NCBI GenBank assembly: GCA_019751875.1
Contig: JAIEMV010000014.1
Location: forward strand, 29,954-93,953
Reading direction: 5' to 3'
Source of the DNA: Hyphomicrobium sp.
Lineage (GTDB): Bacteria > Pseudomonadota > Alphaproteobacteria > Rhizobiales > Hyphomicrobiaceae
Length of the DNA: 64,000 nt
In this document: piece after piece, positions 46,920 to 55,766 of the stretch
How the letters are laid out: each line of letters starts with the position of its first letter
How positions within the stretch are numbered: position 1 is the first letter of the stretch
The notes under the pieces: model-generated
What the model was told of the DNA's origin: nothing
What the model saw: only the letters and a program-made list of their open reading frames with translations
The model's database searches: none
Translations under genes and position numbers: made by a program

Positions 46920-48896
46920 ATGGCGGATATGAAGACGGCGGTCAGCACCCGCGACATGGCGAATGCCATCCGCGTATTGTCGATGGACGCGGTGCAAAAA
47001 GCGAATTCGGGCCACCCGGGTATGCCCATGGGCATGGCTGATGTCGCAACCGTCCTCTTCTCCGAGCATCTGCGCTTCGACCCGACCGATCCGCACTGGC
47101 CCGACCGCGATCGGTTCATCCTGTCGGCCGGCCACGGCTCGATGCTGCTTTATTCGCTTCTATACCTCACCGGCTACCCCGGCATGACGATCGAGGAGTT
47201 GCGGAACTTCCGCCAGCTCGGCTCCAAAACAGCCGGTCATCCCGAACATGGCCATGCCGCCGGGATTGAAACGACGACGGGTCCACTCGGCCAGGGCATC
47301 GCCAACGGCGTCGGCATGGCGCTCGCTGAACGCATGTTGGCCGCCCGCCACGGGTCCGATGTTGTCGACCACTACACCTATGTGATTGCCGGCGACGGCT
47401 GCCTCATGGAAGGCATCAGCCACGAGGCGATCTCGCTCGCCGGACACTTGAAGCTCGGCAAGCTGATCGTGTTCTGGGACGACAATTCGATCTCGATCGA
47501 CGGCGCCACGAATTTGTCGGTGTCGGATGACCAGCTGAAGCGCTTCGAGGCTTCGAACTGGAACACGATCGCGATCGATGGCCACGACCCGGCGCAGATC
47601 TCGGCTGCTATCAAGAAAGCGAAGGCGGACCCGTCGAAGCCGTGGCTGATCGCCGCCCGCACCATCATCGGCTACGGCGCACCAACTAAGCAGGGAACGA
47701 AGGACACCCACGGCAGCCCGCTCGGCGCGGAAGAGATCGATCGCACCCGCGCGGCGCTCGGTTGGACCGCGCCACCGTTTGAAATCCCCGCCGACATCCT
47801 CGCCGCCTGGCGCGCGATCGGAGCCAAGGGCCACAAGCTCGGTGCCAAGTGGCGCGCAAAGGCCGCGACATACAAAGGCGACCACGACCTCCACGTTGAT
47901 GATGCAGCTCTCGTCGCCGCCATCGAAGCCGCCAAGAAGCAGTTCGAGGCCGACACAGCCAAGCGGGCCTCGCGCGTCTGGTCGCAGATGACGCTCGAGC
48001 ATCTGATCCCGGCAGTCCCGGAACTCGTCGGCGGCTCCGCGGACCTGACGCCGTCGAACGGCACCAAGACCTCGCACTACAAGCCCGTCTCGCCCGGCAA
48101 ATACGACGGCAACTACATCCATTTCGGCGTTCGCGAACACGGCATGGCCGCCGCCATGAACGGCATCGCGCTGCATGGCGGGCTGATCCCGTTCGGCGCG
48201 ACGTTCCTCGTCTTCACCGACTACTGCCGCCCCTCGATCCGCCTATCCGCGCTGATGGGCATCCGCTCCATTTATGTCATGACGCACGATAGCATCGGCG
48301 TCGGCGAAGATGGGCCCACACACCAGCCGGTGGAGCATCTGGCGGCGCTGCGCGCGATTCCCGGCCTGCAGGTGCTGCGTCCCGCCGATGCCATTGAAAC
48401 GGCGGAAGCCTGGCATATCGCACTCGCGTCGAATAATCGCCCGACGGTGATGGCACTGACGCGCGACGCGGTGCCGACGAAGCTGCGTGCCGGCCCCGTG
48501 GAAGAGAATCTCTCTGCCAAGGGCGCCTATGTCGTCAGCGGCGGGATTAAGCGCGACGTAACGATCCTCGCCACCGGCTCGGAAGTGGCGATTGCCGTCG
48601 AGGCAGCCGCTCTGTTGGCGAAGGACGGCGTGCAGGCGACCGTCGTGTCCATGCCGTCGTTCGAACTCTTCCGCGAACAGCCGGGCGCGTATCAGGACAG
48701 CGTGCTGGGCCACGGCCCCCGCGTCGCCGTCGAAGCGGCCATAGCTCAAGGCTGGCACGAGTGGCTACGGCCGGGCGATCGCTTCATCGGCATGAGCAGC
48801 TTCGGCGCTTCCGCGCCTGCCAAGAAACTCTATGAATATTTCGGCATCACGGCCGCCAAGGTCGCTGAGGCCGCCAAGACGAGCATCAATACCTGA
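46920..48896 (+). CDS. tkt: Transketolase
   Basis: Transketolase moves two-carbon units between sugar phosphates in the pentose-phosphate and Calvin cycles. The 658-residue protein has [17 protein letters not shown], the thiamine-diphosphate motif [25 protein letters not shown], and [16 protein letters not shown] in the pyrimidine domain. Length and motifs are complete. The start [12 protein letters not shown] is preceded by AGGG. In many alphaproteobacteria gap follows tkt; here it is replaced by hairpin array 4 and pgk. Confidence 0.97.
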   Translation: MADMKTAVSTRDMANAIRVLSMDAVQKANSGHPGMPMGMADVATVLFSEHLRFDPTDPHWPDRDRFILSAGHGSMLLYSLLYLTGYPGMTIEELRNFRQLGSKTAGHPEHGHAAGIETTTGPLGQGIANGVGMALAERMLAARHGSDVVDHYTYVIAGDGCLMEGISHEAISLAGHLKLGKLIVFWDDNSISIDGATNLSVSDDQLKRFEASNWNTIAIDGHDPAQISAAIKKAKADPSKPWLIAARTIIGYGAPTKQGTKDTHGSPLGAEEIDRTRAALGWTAPPFEIPADILAAWRAIGAKGHKLGAKWRAKAATYKGDHDLHVDDAALVAAIEAAKKQFEADTAKRASRVWSQMTLEHLIPAVPELVGGSADLTPSNGTKTSHYKPVSPGKYDGNYIHFGVREHGMAAAMNGIALHGGLIPFGATFLVFTDYCRPSIRLSALMGIRSIYVMTHDSIGVGEDGPTHQPVEHLAALRAIPGLQVLRPADAIETAEAWHIALASNNRPTVMALTRDAVPTKLRAGPVEENLSAKGAYVVSGGIKRDVTILATGSEVAIAVEAAALLAKDGVQATVVSMPSFELFREQPGAYQDSVLGHGPRVAVEAAIAQGWHEWLRPGDRFIGMSSFGASAPAKKLYEYFGITAAKVAEAAKTSINT

Positions 48897-48908
48897 GACA
48901 ACACCCGT

Positions 48909-49117
48909 GCCGCCTCCGGCAGGCTCTCCGCAGGAGAATCGGAAGCGGCAAAGATAACACCCTAGCCGCTTCCGGCCGGCTCCCCGATGGGGAGTCAGAA
49001 GCGGCAAAGACAACACCCGCGCCGCTTCCGGACGGCTCCCCAATGGGGAGTCGGAAGCGGCAACGATAACACCCGCGCCGCTTCCGGCCGGCTCTCCGCA
49101 GGAGAGTCGGAAGCGGC
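48909..49117. repeat. Bipartite hairpin array 4 (4 units, exact 56-base period)
   Basis: Units start at 48909, 48965, 49021 and 49077. Each is 41 bases plus a 15-base linker near AAAGATAACACCCGC. The outer arms GCCGCTTCCG and CGGAAGCGGC are shared; the bulge is GCCGG (GCAGG in unit 1, GACGG in unit 3) opposite T. The inner stem varies between units with compensation: CTCTCC/GGAGAG in unit 4, CTCCCC/GGGGAG in units 2 and 3. The first unit is the most decayed. It fills the gap between tkt and pgk. Confidence 0.9.
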
Positions 49118-49135
49118 AAACAAAAAGAGCGAGCG

Positions 49136-50335
49136 ATGAACCTCGACAATCTGAAAACGACAGCCGGTATCGACGTCGCCGGCAAGCGCGTCCTGTATCG
49201 CGCCGACCTGAACGTGCCGACGAAAGACGGCGCGGTGACGGATGCGACGCGCCTGGAACGCGTGGTACCCGGCCTCAAGGCGCTGGCGGCGCGTGGCGCC
49301 AAGGTTATCGTGCTCTCGCATTTCGGACGCCCGAAAGCAGGCCCCGACAAAGAGAACTCGCTCGCCCCCGTCGCGGCCGCTCTGGGCGGACTTCTGCAAC
49401 GCCACGTCTCTCTCGCCGCAGATTGCGTCGGCCAGCACGCCCACACGATCGTGGACGCCATGAAGCCGGGCGACATCTGCGTACTGGAGAACACCCGCTT
49501 CCATAAGGGTGAGGAAAAGAACGATCCGGAGTTCACGCAGCAGTTGGCCGAACTTGGCGACATCTTCGTCAACGATGCCTTCTCCGCCGCCCACCGCGCG
49601 CACGCCTCCACCGAAGGCCTGACGCATCATCTGCCGTCCTATGCCGGCCCGCTGATGATGGAAGAGATCAATGCGCTAAAATCGGCGCTCGAAGTGCCCA
49701 AGCGACCGACCGCGGCGGTTGTCGGCGGCGCAAAGGTTTCGACCAAGATCCCGATCCTGACCAACCTCGTCGCCAAGGTCGACAAGCTGATTATCGGTGG
49801 CGGAATGGCCAATACGTTCCTGCAATCGCTGGGCGTCCAGGTCGCGCAGTCGCTCGCCGAACCCGAGTTCCATTCCACCGCACGCGAGATCATGGCCGAA
49901 GCCAAATCGCACGGCTGCCAGATTATCCTGCCGACCGATGCCGTCATCGCGCGCGAGTTCAAGGCGGGCGCCGCGAGCGAAACGGTCGACATCCACAAGG
50001 TGCCGATCGATGCGATGATCCTCGACATCGGCCCAGCATCCATTGCCAAGATGACAGATCATCTGCGTGAGTGCCGCACGCTGCTCTGGAATGGACCGAT
50101 GGGCGCGTTCGAGATCGCGCCGTTCGGCGAAGGCACGTTTACGCTCGCGCGAGAGGCCGCCAAGCTGACGCGGGAAGGCACACTGCTATCCATTGCCGGT
50201 GGCGGCGATACGGTGGCCGCCCTCAACGCGGCCGGCGTGACCGGTGACTTCTCCTACGTCTCGACGGCTGGCGGTGCTTTCCTCGAATGGCTCGAAGGCA
50301 ACGAATTGCCGGGCGTGGCGGCGCTCGCGAGGTGA
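49136..50335 (+). CDS. pgk: Phosphoglycerate kinase
   Basis: Pgk transfers phosphate between 1,3-bisphosphoglycerate and ADP. The 399-residue protein has the N-terminal substrate motif YRADLNVPT, ENTRFHKGEEKNDPEF, GGAKVSTKIPILTNL and the ATP-loop GGGDTVAALNAAG. It starts 18 bases after the last hairpin unit. The stop overlaps the gph start (GTGA), so the two are translated together. Confidence 0.97.
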   Translation: MNLDNLKTTAGIDVAGKRVLYRADLNVPTKDGAVTDATRLERVVPGLKALAARGAKVIVLSHFGRPKAGPDKENSLAPVAAALGGLLQRHVSLAADCVGQHAHTIVDAMKPGDICVLENTRFHKGEEKNDPEFTQQLAELGDIFVNDAFSAAHRAHASTEGLTHHLPSYAGPLMMEEINALKSALEVPKRPTAAVVGGAKVSTKIPILTNLVAKVDKLIIGGGMANTFLQSLGVQVAQSLAEPEFHSTAREIMAEAKSHGCQIILPTDAVIAREFKAGAASETVDIHKVPIDAMILDIGPASIAKMTDHLRECRTLLWNGPMGAFEIAPFGEGTFTLAREAAKLTREGTLLSIAGGGDTVAALNAAGVTGDFSYVSTAGGAFLEWLEGNELPGVAALAR

Positions 50336-51039
50336 GCCACATCCGCGCGGTGATCTTCGATCTCGACGGGACGCTCATCGATAGCGTCCCCGACATCGCT
50401 GCGGCCTTGAACCGGTGCCTGGCGAACGAAGGCCGCGCAACCCTATCCCACGAGGGCGTCGCCAAGCTCGTCGGCGGCGGCGCTCGCGAACTCGTCGCCA
50501 AAGCGCTGGGCTCTACAACTCCAAGCGCAGATGTCGACCGCGTTCTGATGGATTTCCTCGCCTTCTACCAAGCTGATCCCATCTCTCTGACCCGCCTCTA
50601 TAGCGGTGTGCGCGAACTGCTCGACTCCCTCCGACACTCTCGCGTATCCCTCGCCATCTGCACAAACAAGCCGCAGTCGCTGACACATGTGATCCTCGAC
50701 CGGCTGGATCTCGCGTCCTACTTTGCCGTGGTCTGGGGTGGCGAGCCGGGCAAGCCCCTCAAACCGGATGCGGCTTGCCTGCGTACCGTCTGCGAACAGC
50801 TTGGCGTGTCACCCGCAGAAGCGCTCATGGTCGGCGACAGCCATACCGATATCGATGCCGCCCTGGCCACGGGTTGCCCCTCTATCGTTGTCGCCCACGG
50901 CTACGAGCAGCGCCCGCTCGACAGCCTGGGCGCCGACGCGGTGGTTGAGGGCCTCGCCGAAGCAGGTCTCGAAATCGCCCGCCTGATGGGTGATGACCGT
51001 ATGGGCGCTCGAACGTCGAAGTTGCGCCGTCCAGCCTGA
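50332..51039 (+). CDS. gph: Phosphoglycolate phosphatase-type HAD hydrolase
   Basis: The 235-residue HAD phosphatase has the nucleophile motif VIFDLDGTLIDSVPD, the Thr/Ser motif AICTNKPQS, the Lys in GKPLKPD and the Asp pair in MVGDSHTDIDAA. This matches Gph, which removes 2-phosphoglycolate. The start is a GTG overlapping the pgk stop; the open frame extends upstream inside pgk and is not used. Co-translation with pgk suggests a role in carbon metabolism or metabolite repair. Confidence 0.9.
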   Translation: MSHIRAVIFDLDGTLIDSVPDIAAALNRCLANEGRATLSHEGVAKLVGGGARELVAKALGSTTPSADVDRVLMDFLAFYQADPISLTRLYSGVRELLDSLRHSRVSLAICTNKPQSLTHVILDRLDLASYFAVVWGGEPGKPLKPDAACLRTVCEQLGVSPAEALMVGDSHTDIDAALATGCPSIVVAHGYEQRPLDSLGADAVVEGLAEAGLEIARLMGDDRMGARTSKLRRPA

Positions 51040-51088
51040 CGCACTAGCTGACTGCTGAACCACCCAAACGGGAAAGTCTCGACGCTCC

Positions 51089-51901
51089 ATGTTTGCCGAA
51101 GCCCATCTTTATCCCGGAGTCGCGCTGGCGGGGCTCGTGAGCTTTCTCTCACCATGCGTGCTGCCGCTCGTGCCGCCTTACCTCGGCTACATCGGCGGGA
51201 CGACCATCGACGGCTTGACGGCAGAGAAGGGGCTCGAAACCCGTGTCTGGCGCCGTGTGGTCATCGCGTCGGTCTTCTTTGTCCTGGGCTTCAGCACCGT
51301 CTTCATCGCGTTGGGCGCAACAGCTTCCGCGCTGGGCCAGTTCGTGCAGGAGTACCGGGCGCAGCTCGGGTATGTGGCGGGCGTGATCATCATCCTGTTC
51401 GGCTTGCACTTCCTCGGGCTGTTGCGTATCCCGCTGCTCTATTCGGAAAAGCGCGTGCAGGCCGACGTGGATGGCGCGAGTTTCGCCGGCGCCTACGTGC
51501 TGGGCCTCGCCTTCGCGTTCGGCTGGACGCCCTGCATCGGTCCAATCCTGGCCACGGTGCTGGCGCTCGCTGCCAACGCCGACAGCCTCGGCGCGGGTGT
51601 CCGCCTGCTCGCGGTCTATTCGCTGGGTCTCGGCGTGCCGTTCGTCCTCGCAGCCGTTGCCATACGTCCATTCCTGTCCTTCATGAACCGCTTCAAGCGC
51701 CACCTGGGACTGATGGAAAAAATTATGGGCGCGCTGCTCGTACTGACCGGCATCGCGTTCCTGAACGTCTTTGACTGGTTTTCCATTAACGCCTTTGGCC
51801 AATGGATGATCGAAACATTCCCCGGACTCTCGACGTTGGAGGAAAGGCTCACGCCGTCCGATCTCCAGCGCGAGATCATGAACCAGCGGCCGGCGCCTTG
51901 A
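51089..51901 (+). CDS. ccdA: Cytochrome c biogenesis protein CcdA
   Basis: The 270-residue protein has six membrane spans and the CcdA Cys-Pro motifs SFLSPCVLPLVPPYLGYIGG near the N terminus and GWTPCIGPILATVLALAA near residue 148, each contributing one redox Cys. CcdA passes electrons from thioredoxin to periplasmic thiol proteins for heme attachment. This is the second CcdA homologue in the window; it is longer and closer to canonical CcdA than the one at 6.9 kb. It is codirectional with gph and thiD. Confidence 0.92.
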   Translation: MFAEAHLYPGVALAGLVSFLSPCVLPLVPPYLGYIGGTTIDGLTAEKGLETRVWRRVVIASVFFVLGFSTVFIALGATASALGQFVQEYRAQLGYVAGVIIILFGLHFLGLLRIPLLYSEKRVQADVDGASFAGAYVLGLAFAFGWTPCIGPILATVLALAANADSLGAGVRLLAVYSLGLGVPFVLAAVAIRPFLSFMNRFKRHLGLMEKIMGALLVLTGIAFLNVFDWFSINAFGQWMIETFPGLSTLEERLTPSDLQREIMNQRPAP

Positions 51902-51917
51902 TTGAGCGGAGGTCTTG

Positions 51918-52739
51918 ATGACGACACCGCTGCGCAGAACGCCCGTCGCGCTTTCGATTGCCGGCTCCGATCCTTCGGGTGGTGCCGGCATTCAGGCGGA
52001 CCTCAAGACATTCTCGGCACTCGGCGTCTATGGAACGACCATCATCACCGCTCTGACCGCCCAGAACACGCAAGGCGTAACGGGTGTTCATACGGTCCCG
52101 CCTGCCTTCATTGGTCTCCAGGCCGACACTTTGGCCGCCGACATCGAGGTCACCGCCATCAAGACGGGTATGCTCGGCGATGCGGTCACCGTGGCAACCG
52201 TGGTCGGCATTCTAAAGAAGCACGAATTCGGTCCAGTCGTTGTGGACCCCGTGATGGTGGCGACCAGCGGCGACGTGCTGCTCGCACCTGACGCCATTGC
52301 CGCGGTGCGCAACCTTCTGGTCCCCCTCGCCACGCTGATCACGCCCAATTTGCACGAAGCTGCGCAGTTACTGGGAGCAAGCCTTGCCAACTCCGTTGAG
52401 GAGATGGAAGCCCAAGCCCAGCGGCTGGTAGCCAGCGGCGCACGCTCAGCGCTTGTGAAGGGTGGTCACGCGACGGGTGACATGGCGATCGACGTGCTCG
52501 TCACACCGCACGGCATCAGCCACCACGCCGCTCCTCGTATTGATACCAGGAACACACACGGCACGGGCTGCACGTTATCGGCGGCCATCACGGCCGAACT
52601 CGCCAAGGGCGAGACACGCCTCGACACGGCCGTTGCCCGGGCCAAAGACTATCTCTCGCAAGCCCTCGACGCCGGCCGCACGCTCAATGTTGGCCACGGA
52701 TGCGGGCCTGTGGATCACCTCCACGTCTTCCATCACTGA
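51918..52739 (+). CDS. thiD: Hydroxymethylpyrimidine/phosphomethylpyrimidine kinase
   Basis: ThiD phosphorylates HMP and HMP-phosphate for thiamine synthesis. The 273-residue ribokinase-fold protein has the entry SIAGSDPSGGAGIQADLKTFSALGVYG, the anion hole GTGCTLSAAI and a conserved Lys in VKGGH. GGAGG precedes the ATG. No thiamine riboswitch is visible in the short gap upstream. It ends the tkt-to-thiD plus-strand run. Confidence 0.95.
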   Translation: MTTPLRRTPVALSIAGSDPSGGAGIQADLKTFSALGVYGTTIITALTAQNTQGVTGVHTVPPAFIGLQADTLAADIEVTAIKTGMLGDAVTVATVVGILKKHEFGPVVVDPVMVATSGDVLLAPDAIAAVRNLLVPLATLITPNLHEAAQLLGASLANSVEEMEAQAQRLVASGARSALVKGGHATGDMAIDVLVTPHGISHHAAPRIDTRNTHGTGCTLSAAITAELAKGETRLDTAVARAKDYLSQALDAGRTLNVGHGCGPVDHLHVFHH

Positions 52740-53142
52740 TCGAAAAGCCGTCGGGCCGGTCTGCCCAAGTGTGATCGATCAGCACCATTTGCCACCTTGG
52801 ACGTGCCTGTGTGGCGCGCACTCACTTGCGGCTGCCGAAAGTTTCTGCAAACTTCCAAGTGCTGACGAGATCTCGGGGGAGCTGTCTCGTCGGGGGGGAG
52901 AGCCGCGAAGCGATCAGGGACGCTGCCGCAGGCTCAACATGAAAACCGGTCCGGATTTATCCGGGCCGGTTTTCTCGTTTATGGCTTGAAAATGCTCAGG
53001 TTTGCACAAGTCGCTCGAGCGCAACATCGCAGCGCAATATGCCTGCCATTGCTCTCGGATTGGGCATGAACTCGTTGAGACTGCGGCACGGAGTCGCTTT
53101 ACTCCGAACGGTGTCCAGCACCGAAAACGTCTCGGGGGTGTC
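52740..53142. other. Intergenic region between thiD and the FadL-like gene
   Basis: About 400 bases with no convincing gene. It contains a terminator at 52942-52973 and a short repeat of GATCGATCAG near 52772. Short open frames here lack ribosome binding sites and their apparent similarity arises from the palindromic terminator. The last 80 bases probably hold the promoter of the porin gene. Confidence 0.6.
52942..52980 (+). terminator. Rho-independent terminator after thiD
   Basis: AAAACCGG (52942-52949) pairs with CCGGTTTT (52966-52973), with TCCGGA/TCCGG extending the stem around a TTA-type loop. A TTTCTCGTTT tail follows. It is near-symmetric, with A-rich 5' and T-rich 3' flanks, so it may act in both directions. 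Confidence 0.85.
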
Positions 53143-54459
53143 ATGCAGGCAGGGCGTCTGATGCGACTGGCGCAGACTGTATGTGCGTCCGTCCTGGGAA
53201 CAGCCATCACCGCAGGGCCGACACTTGCAGGCGGCTTTGACGTCCGCGAGCAGTCGGCGCTATTCCAAGGAATGTCGTTTGCCGGGGCCGCCGCGGGCGG
53301 CACGTCTCTCGCATCGATGTTCTGGAACCCCGCCGCCGCCGGCTATTCCGGCCAGGGCCTCACGTTCGATTCAAGCTACTCGCTGATCATCCCGCGGGCT
53401 GATGTGACGGTGGAGTCTATTACCTTTCCGGGGCCTGGGGGCGGACTTGTCACCTCCACTTCGCCATTCGCCGGAACGCCGTTCGCGGGACTCGATACTT
53501 CCGTTGATGTCGGCCGCGATGCTCTCGTGCCTGCAAGCTACATGGCCTACCGCTACAACAGCGATCTCGTGTTCGCGCTGAGCATCAATTCGCAATTTGG
53601 GCTGGGCACCAAGCCCGACAATCCAGTCTGGGCCGGCGATGTTTTGGCCCGTTCGTCCAAGCTGTTCAGTGTCAATGCCGCGCCGACGGTTGCCTACCAG
53701 ATTGCACCCGGCGTGCAACTCGGCGCTGGCATTCAGATCCAATATCTCGATCTCATGCACCTGAACTTCGCCCAGAGCCCTGGCGGATCGACGGCCACGC
53801 TCGAAGGCACGGATTGGGGCTTTGGCTACACGCTCGGCGTCAACTTCAATCCGGCTCCTGGCACCTCGATCGGCATCGGCTTTAGATCCTCGATCGAACA
53901 CGACCTGGATGGAAGTGTTAGGGGACTGATTGTTGGCTCCCCCAACCGGCCCATCGGCGCGAACCTCGAACTGCCTGAAAAGATCACGGGCAGCATCACC
54001 CAGGTCGTGATGCCCGGCGTCCGCTTGCACGGCACAGTCGAATGGACGAACTGGAGCCGTTTGCAGGAGGTGCCCATCGAAGGGTTTTCCCCCGCCGCAC
54101 TTTCGTTCGGCTGGGAGGACGGCTGGTACTTCGCGATCGGCGGCGAGTACGACTACAGCGAGAAGCTAACGTTGCGCACGGGCTTCGGCTACGAAATCTC
54201 ACCGATCCAAGATCCTGAAGCGCGCCTCGTACAGCTTCCTGACAACGACCGATATTGGCTAAGCGCCGGCGGCACCTACGCTGCAGGCGACATGTTCGGC
54301 TTGCTCAAGGATGCCAAGATCGATTTCGCATATACGCACATCTTTGTCGAAGATGGCGAGTTTAGCCGCCATCCAGCAGCTGCCCCACTCCCGATATTTA
54401 CCGGCAGCGTCGAGGCGGCGGTCGACATCGTGTCCGTGGGCATTCGCTCGTCGTTCTGA
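53143..54459 (+). CDS. FadL/OmpP1-family outer-membrane transport protein
   Basis: The 438-residue protein has a signal peptide (cleavage near PTLAGG) followed by the FadL-type N terminus GGFDVREQSALFQGMSFAGAAAGG, then alternating beta-strand segments and a closing aromatic strand VSVGIRSSF. This 14-strand barrel imports long-chain fatty acids or hydrophobic compounds. The ATG at 53143 is preferred; 53161 is an alternative. The MFS gene begins eight bases after its stop and may be cotranscribed. Confidence 0.92.
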   Translation: MQAGRLMRLAQTVCASVLGTAITAGPTLAGGFDVREQSALFQGMSFAGAAAGGTSLASMFWNPAAAGYSGQGLTFDSSYSLIIPRADVTVESITFPGPGGGLVTSTSPFAGTPFAGLDTSVDVGRDALVPASYMAYRYNSDLVFALSINSQFGLGTKPDNPVWAGDVLARSSKLFSVNAAPTVAYQIAPGVQLGAGIQIQYLDLMHLNFAQSPGGSTATLEGTDWGFGYTLGVNFNPAPGTSIGIGFRSSIEHDLDGSVRGLIVGSPNRPIGANLELPEKITGSITQVVMPGVRLHGTVEWTNWSRLQEVPIEGFSPAALSFGWEDGWYFAIGGEYDYSEKLTLRTGFGYEISPIQDPEARLVQLPDNDRYWLSAGGTYAAGDMFGLLKDAKIDFAYTHIFVEDGEFSRHPAAAPLPIFTGSVEAAVDIVSVGIRSSF

Positions 54460-54467
54460 TCGCCTGG

Positions 54468-55763
54468 GTGACTGTTTCGCGCTACAGAAGGCCGCCCGTG
54501 CGCCGGCCCTTTGCTTCGAGCGCCGCAGGAACCGCAGGCGTACGTGTGACCGCGCAGACAACAGATCAGGATCGCTTGCCCGACACGGGCGCCAGCTACG
54601 GTCAGCGCGTAGCGCTCTATTTCGCGGCGATGTTCGTCATCTATGGCGTGCTGATCCCCTTCCTGCCCGTGTGGCTCGATGGCCGTGGCCTCACCGCCAA
54701 TGAAGTCGCCATCGTCACTGCCGTCCCTTTCATCCTCCGCCTCGCGGTCACGCCTGCCGTTGCAATCTTCGCCGACCGGCTCGGTGCGCACCGGCTCTTC
54801 ATCATCGCGTCAGCCTGGGCGGCATTCGCTGCCTGCCTCCTGCTGGGCGGCATGAACGGCTTCTGGCCGATCCTCGCGGTCGCGGCCCCCCTGTCGCTTG
54901 CCGCCGCCACGATGATGCCGCTCGTCGAGGCGATCGCCGTCAAAGGTGTGCGCGTCTATGCGCTCGATTACGGACGCATGCGCCTCTGGGGATCGCTCTC
55001 TTTCGTCATCGTGGGATTGATCGTCGGCGCGTGGATCGATCGCAGCGGTTCGGAAGCGGCCCTCTGGATCATGCTCGTGGGTACGATGCTCACCGTCGTA
55101 GCCGCCCACGCATTACCGTATCCGCCCGCAGCCACGCGCGATGAGGAGACGTCGAACGCGCCCGCCGCGAGCACGATCACCCGCGACGTCCTGCGGCTCT
55201 TTTCACTTCCCGTTTTCTGCGCGTTTCTCGTCGCCGCCAGCGCCGCTCAGGCTTCGCATGCCATGTTCTATACTTTCGGAGCGCTGCACATGCGCGCGCA
55301 AGGGATTTCCGGCGCTTGGATCGGCGCGCTATGGGCGATCGGCGTGTTGGCCGAAGTGGCTTTGTTCGCGGTTGCCGGCACCCGCTTCCGCCATCTGCAG
55401 CCCGAAACCCTGCTCGCGATGGGCGCGGCCGCAGCCATCTTGCGTTGGATGGTCATGACGATCGATCCGCCGCTGCAAATCCTCGTCCCGCTGCAGCTTC
55501 TGCACGCGCTGACGTATGGCGCAACGCACCTGGGTGCGATTCTGTTCGTCGCCCGCGCGGTCCCCGAACGCGTATCTGGAACCGTGCAGGCCCTCTATGC
55601 AACCTTCGCGTCCGGTGTCGCCATGGGTGCTGCGACCTGGGCGTCGGGACCGCTGTTCAACACCTATGCCGGCGGGGCCTATGGGGCCATGGCCGTCGCC
55701 GCCGCCGCCTCTCTTCTCGCCGCGATGATTATCCGCGCCCGCTGGCACGGCGGCACGCTCTAG
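54468..55763 (+). CDS. MFS transporter (MFS_1-like/HsrA-type)
   Basis: The 431-residue frame has 12 membrane spans. The loop motif between spans 2 and 3 reads RLAVTPAVAIFADRLGAHRL, and the second half has ATFASGVAMGAATWASGPLFNTYAGG. It resembles the MFS_1-like group that includes phenylpropionate and nucleoside permeases. The start is uncertain: GTG at 54468 gives an extra basic leader, while the GTG at 54546 gives a more typical N terminus. Substrate unknown. Confidence 0.82.
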   Translation: MTVSRYRRPPVRRPFASSAAGTAGVRVTAQTTDQDRLPDTGASYGQRVALYFAAMFVIYGVLIPFLPVWLDGRGLTANEVAIVTAVPFILRLAVTPAVAIFADRLGAHRLFIIASAWAAFAACLLLGGMNGFWPILAVAAPLSLAAATMMPLVEAIAVKGVRVYALDYGRMRLWGSLSFVIVGLIVGAWIDRSGSEAALWIMLVGTMLTVVAAHALPYPPAATRDEETSNAPAASTITRDVLRLFSLPVFCAFLVAASAAQASHAMFYTFGALHMRAQGISGAWIGALWAIGVLAEVALFAVAGTRFRHLQPETLLAMGAAAAILRWMVMTIDPPLQILVPLQLLHALTYGATHLGAILFVARAVPERVSGTVQALYATFASGVAMGAATWASGPLFNTYAGGAYGAMAVAAAASLLAAMIIRARWHGGTL

Positions 55764-55766
55764 CCA

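Noticed and set aside
47160..48176. 338-residue frame antisense to tkt
   Set aside because: Shadow frame; tkt is certain.
22933..49117. Hairpin arrays as CRISPR
   Set aside because: Units are internally palindromic, linkers are 10-45 bases and similar within an array rather than unique spacers, and no cas gene is present.
22933..49117. Hairpin arrays as ordinary rho-independent terminators
   Set aside because: No T-run follows the units, they occur in tandem, and the asymmetric GCCGG bulge is conserved, which terminators do not need. A 3'-end role is still possible.
52914..53303. Minus-strand frame upstream of the FadL-like gene
   Set aside because: It reads through the thiD terminator palindrome and antisense to the porin start; no ribosome binding site.
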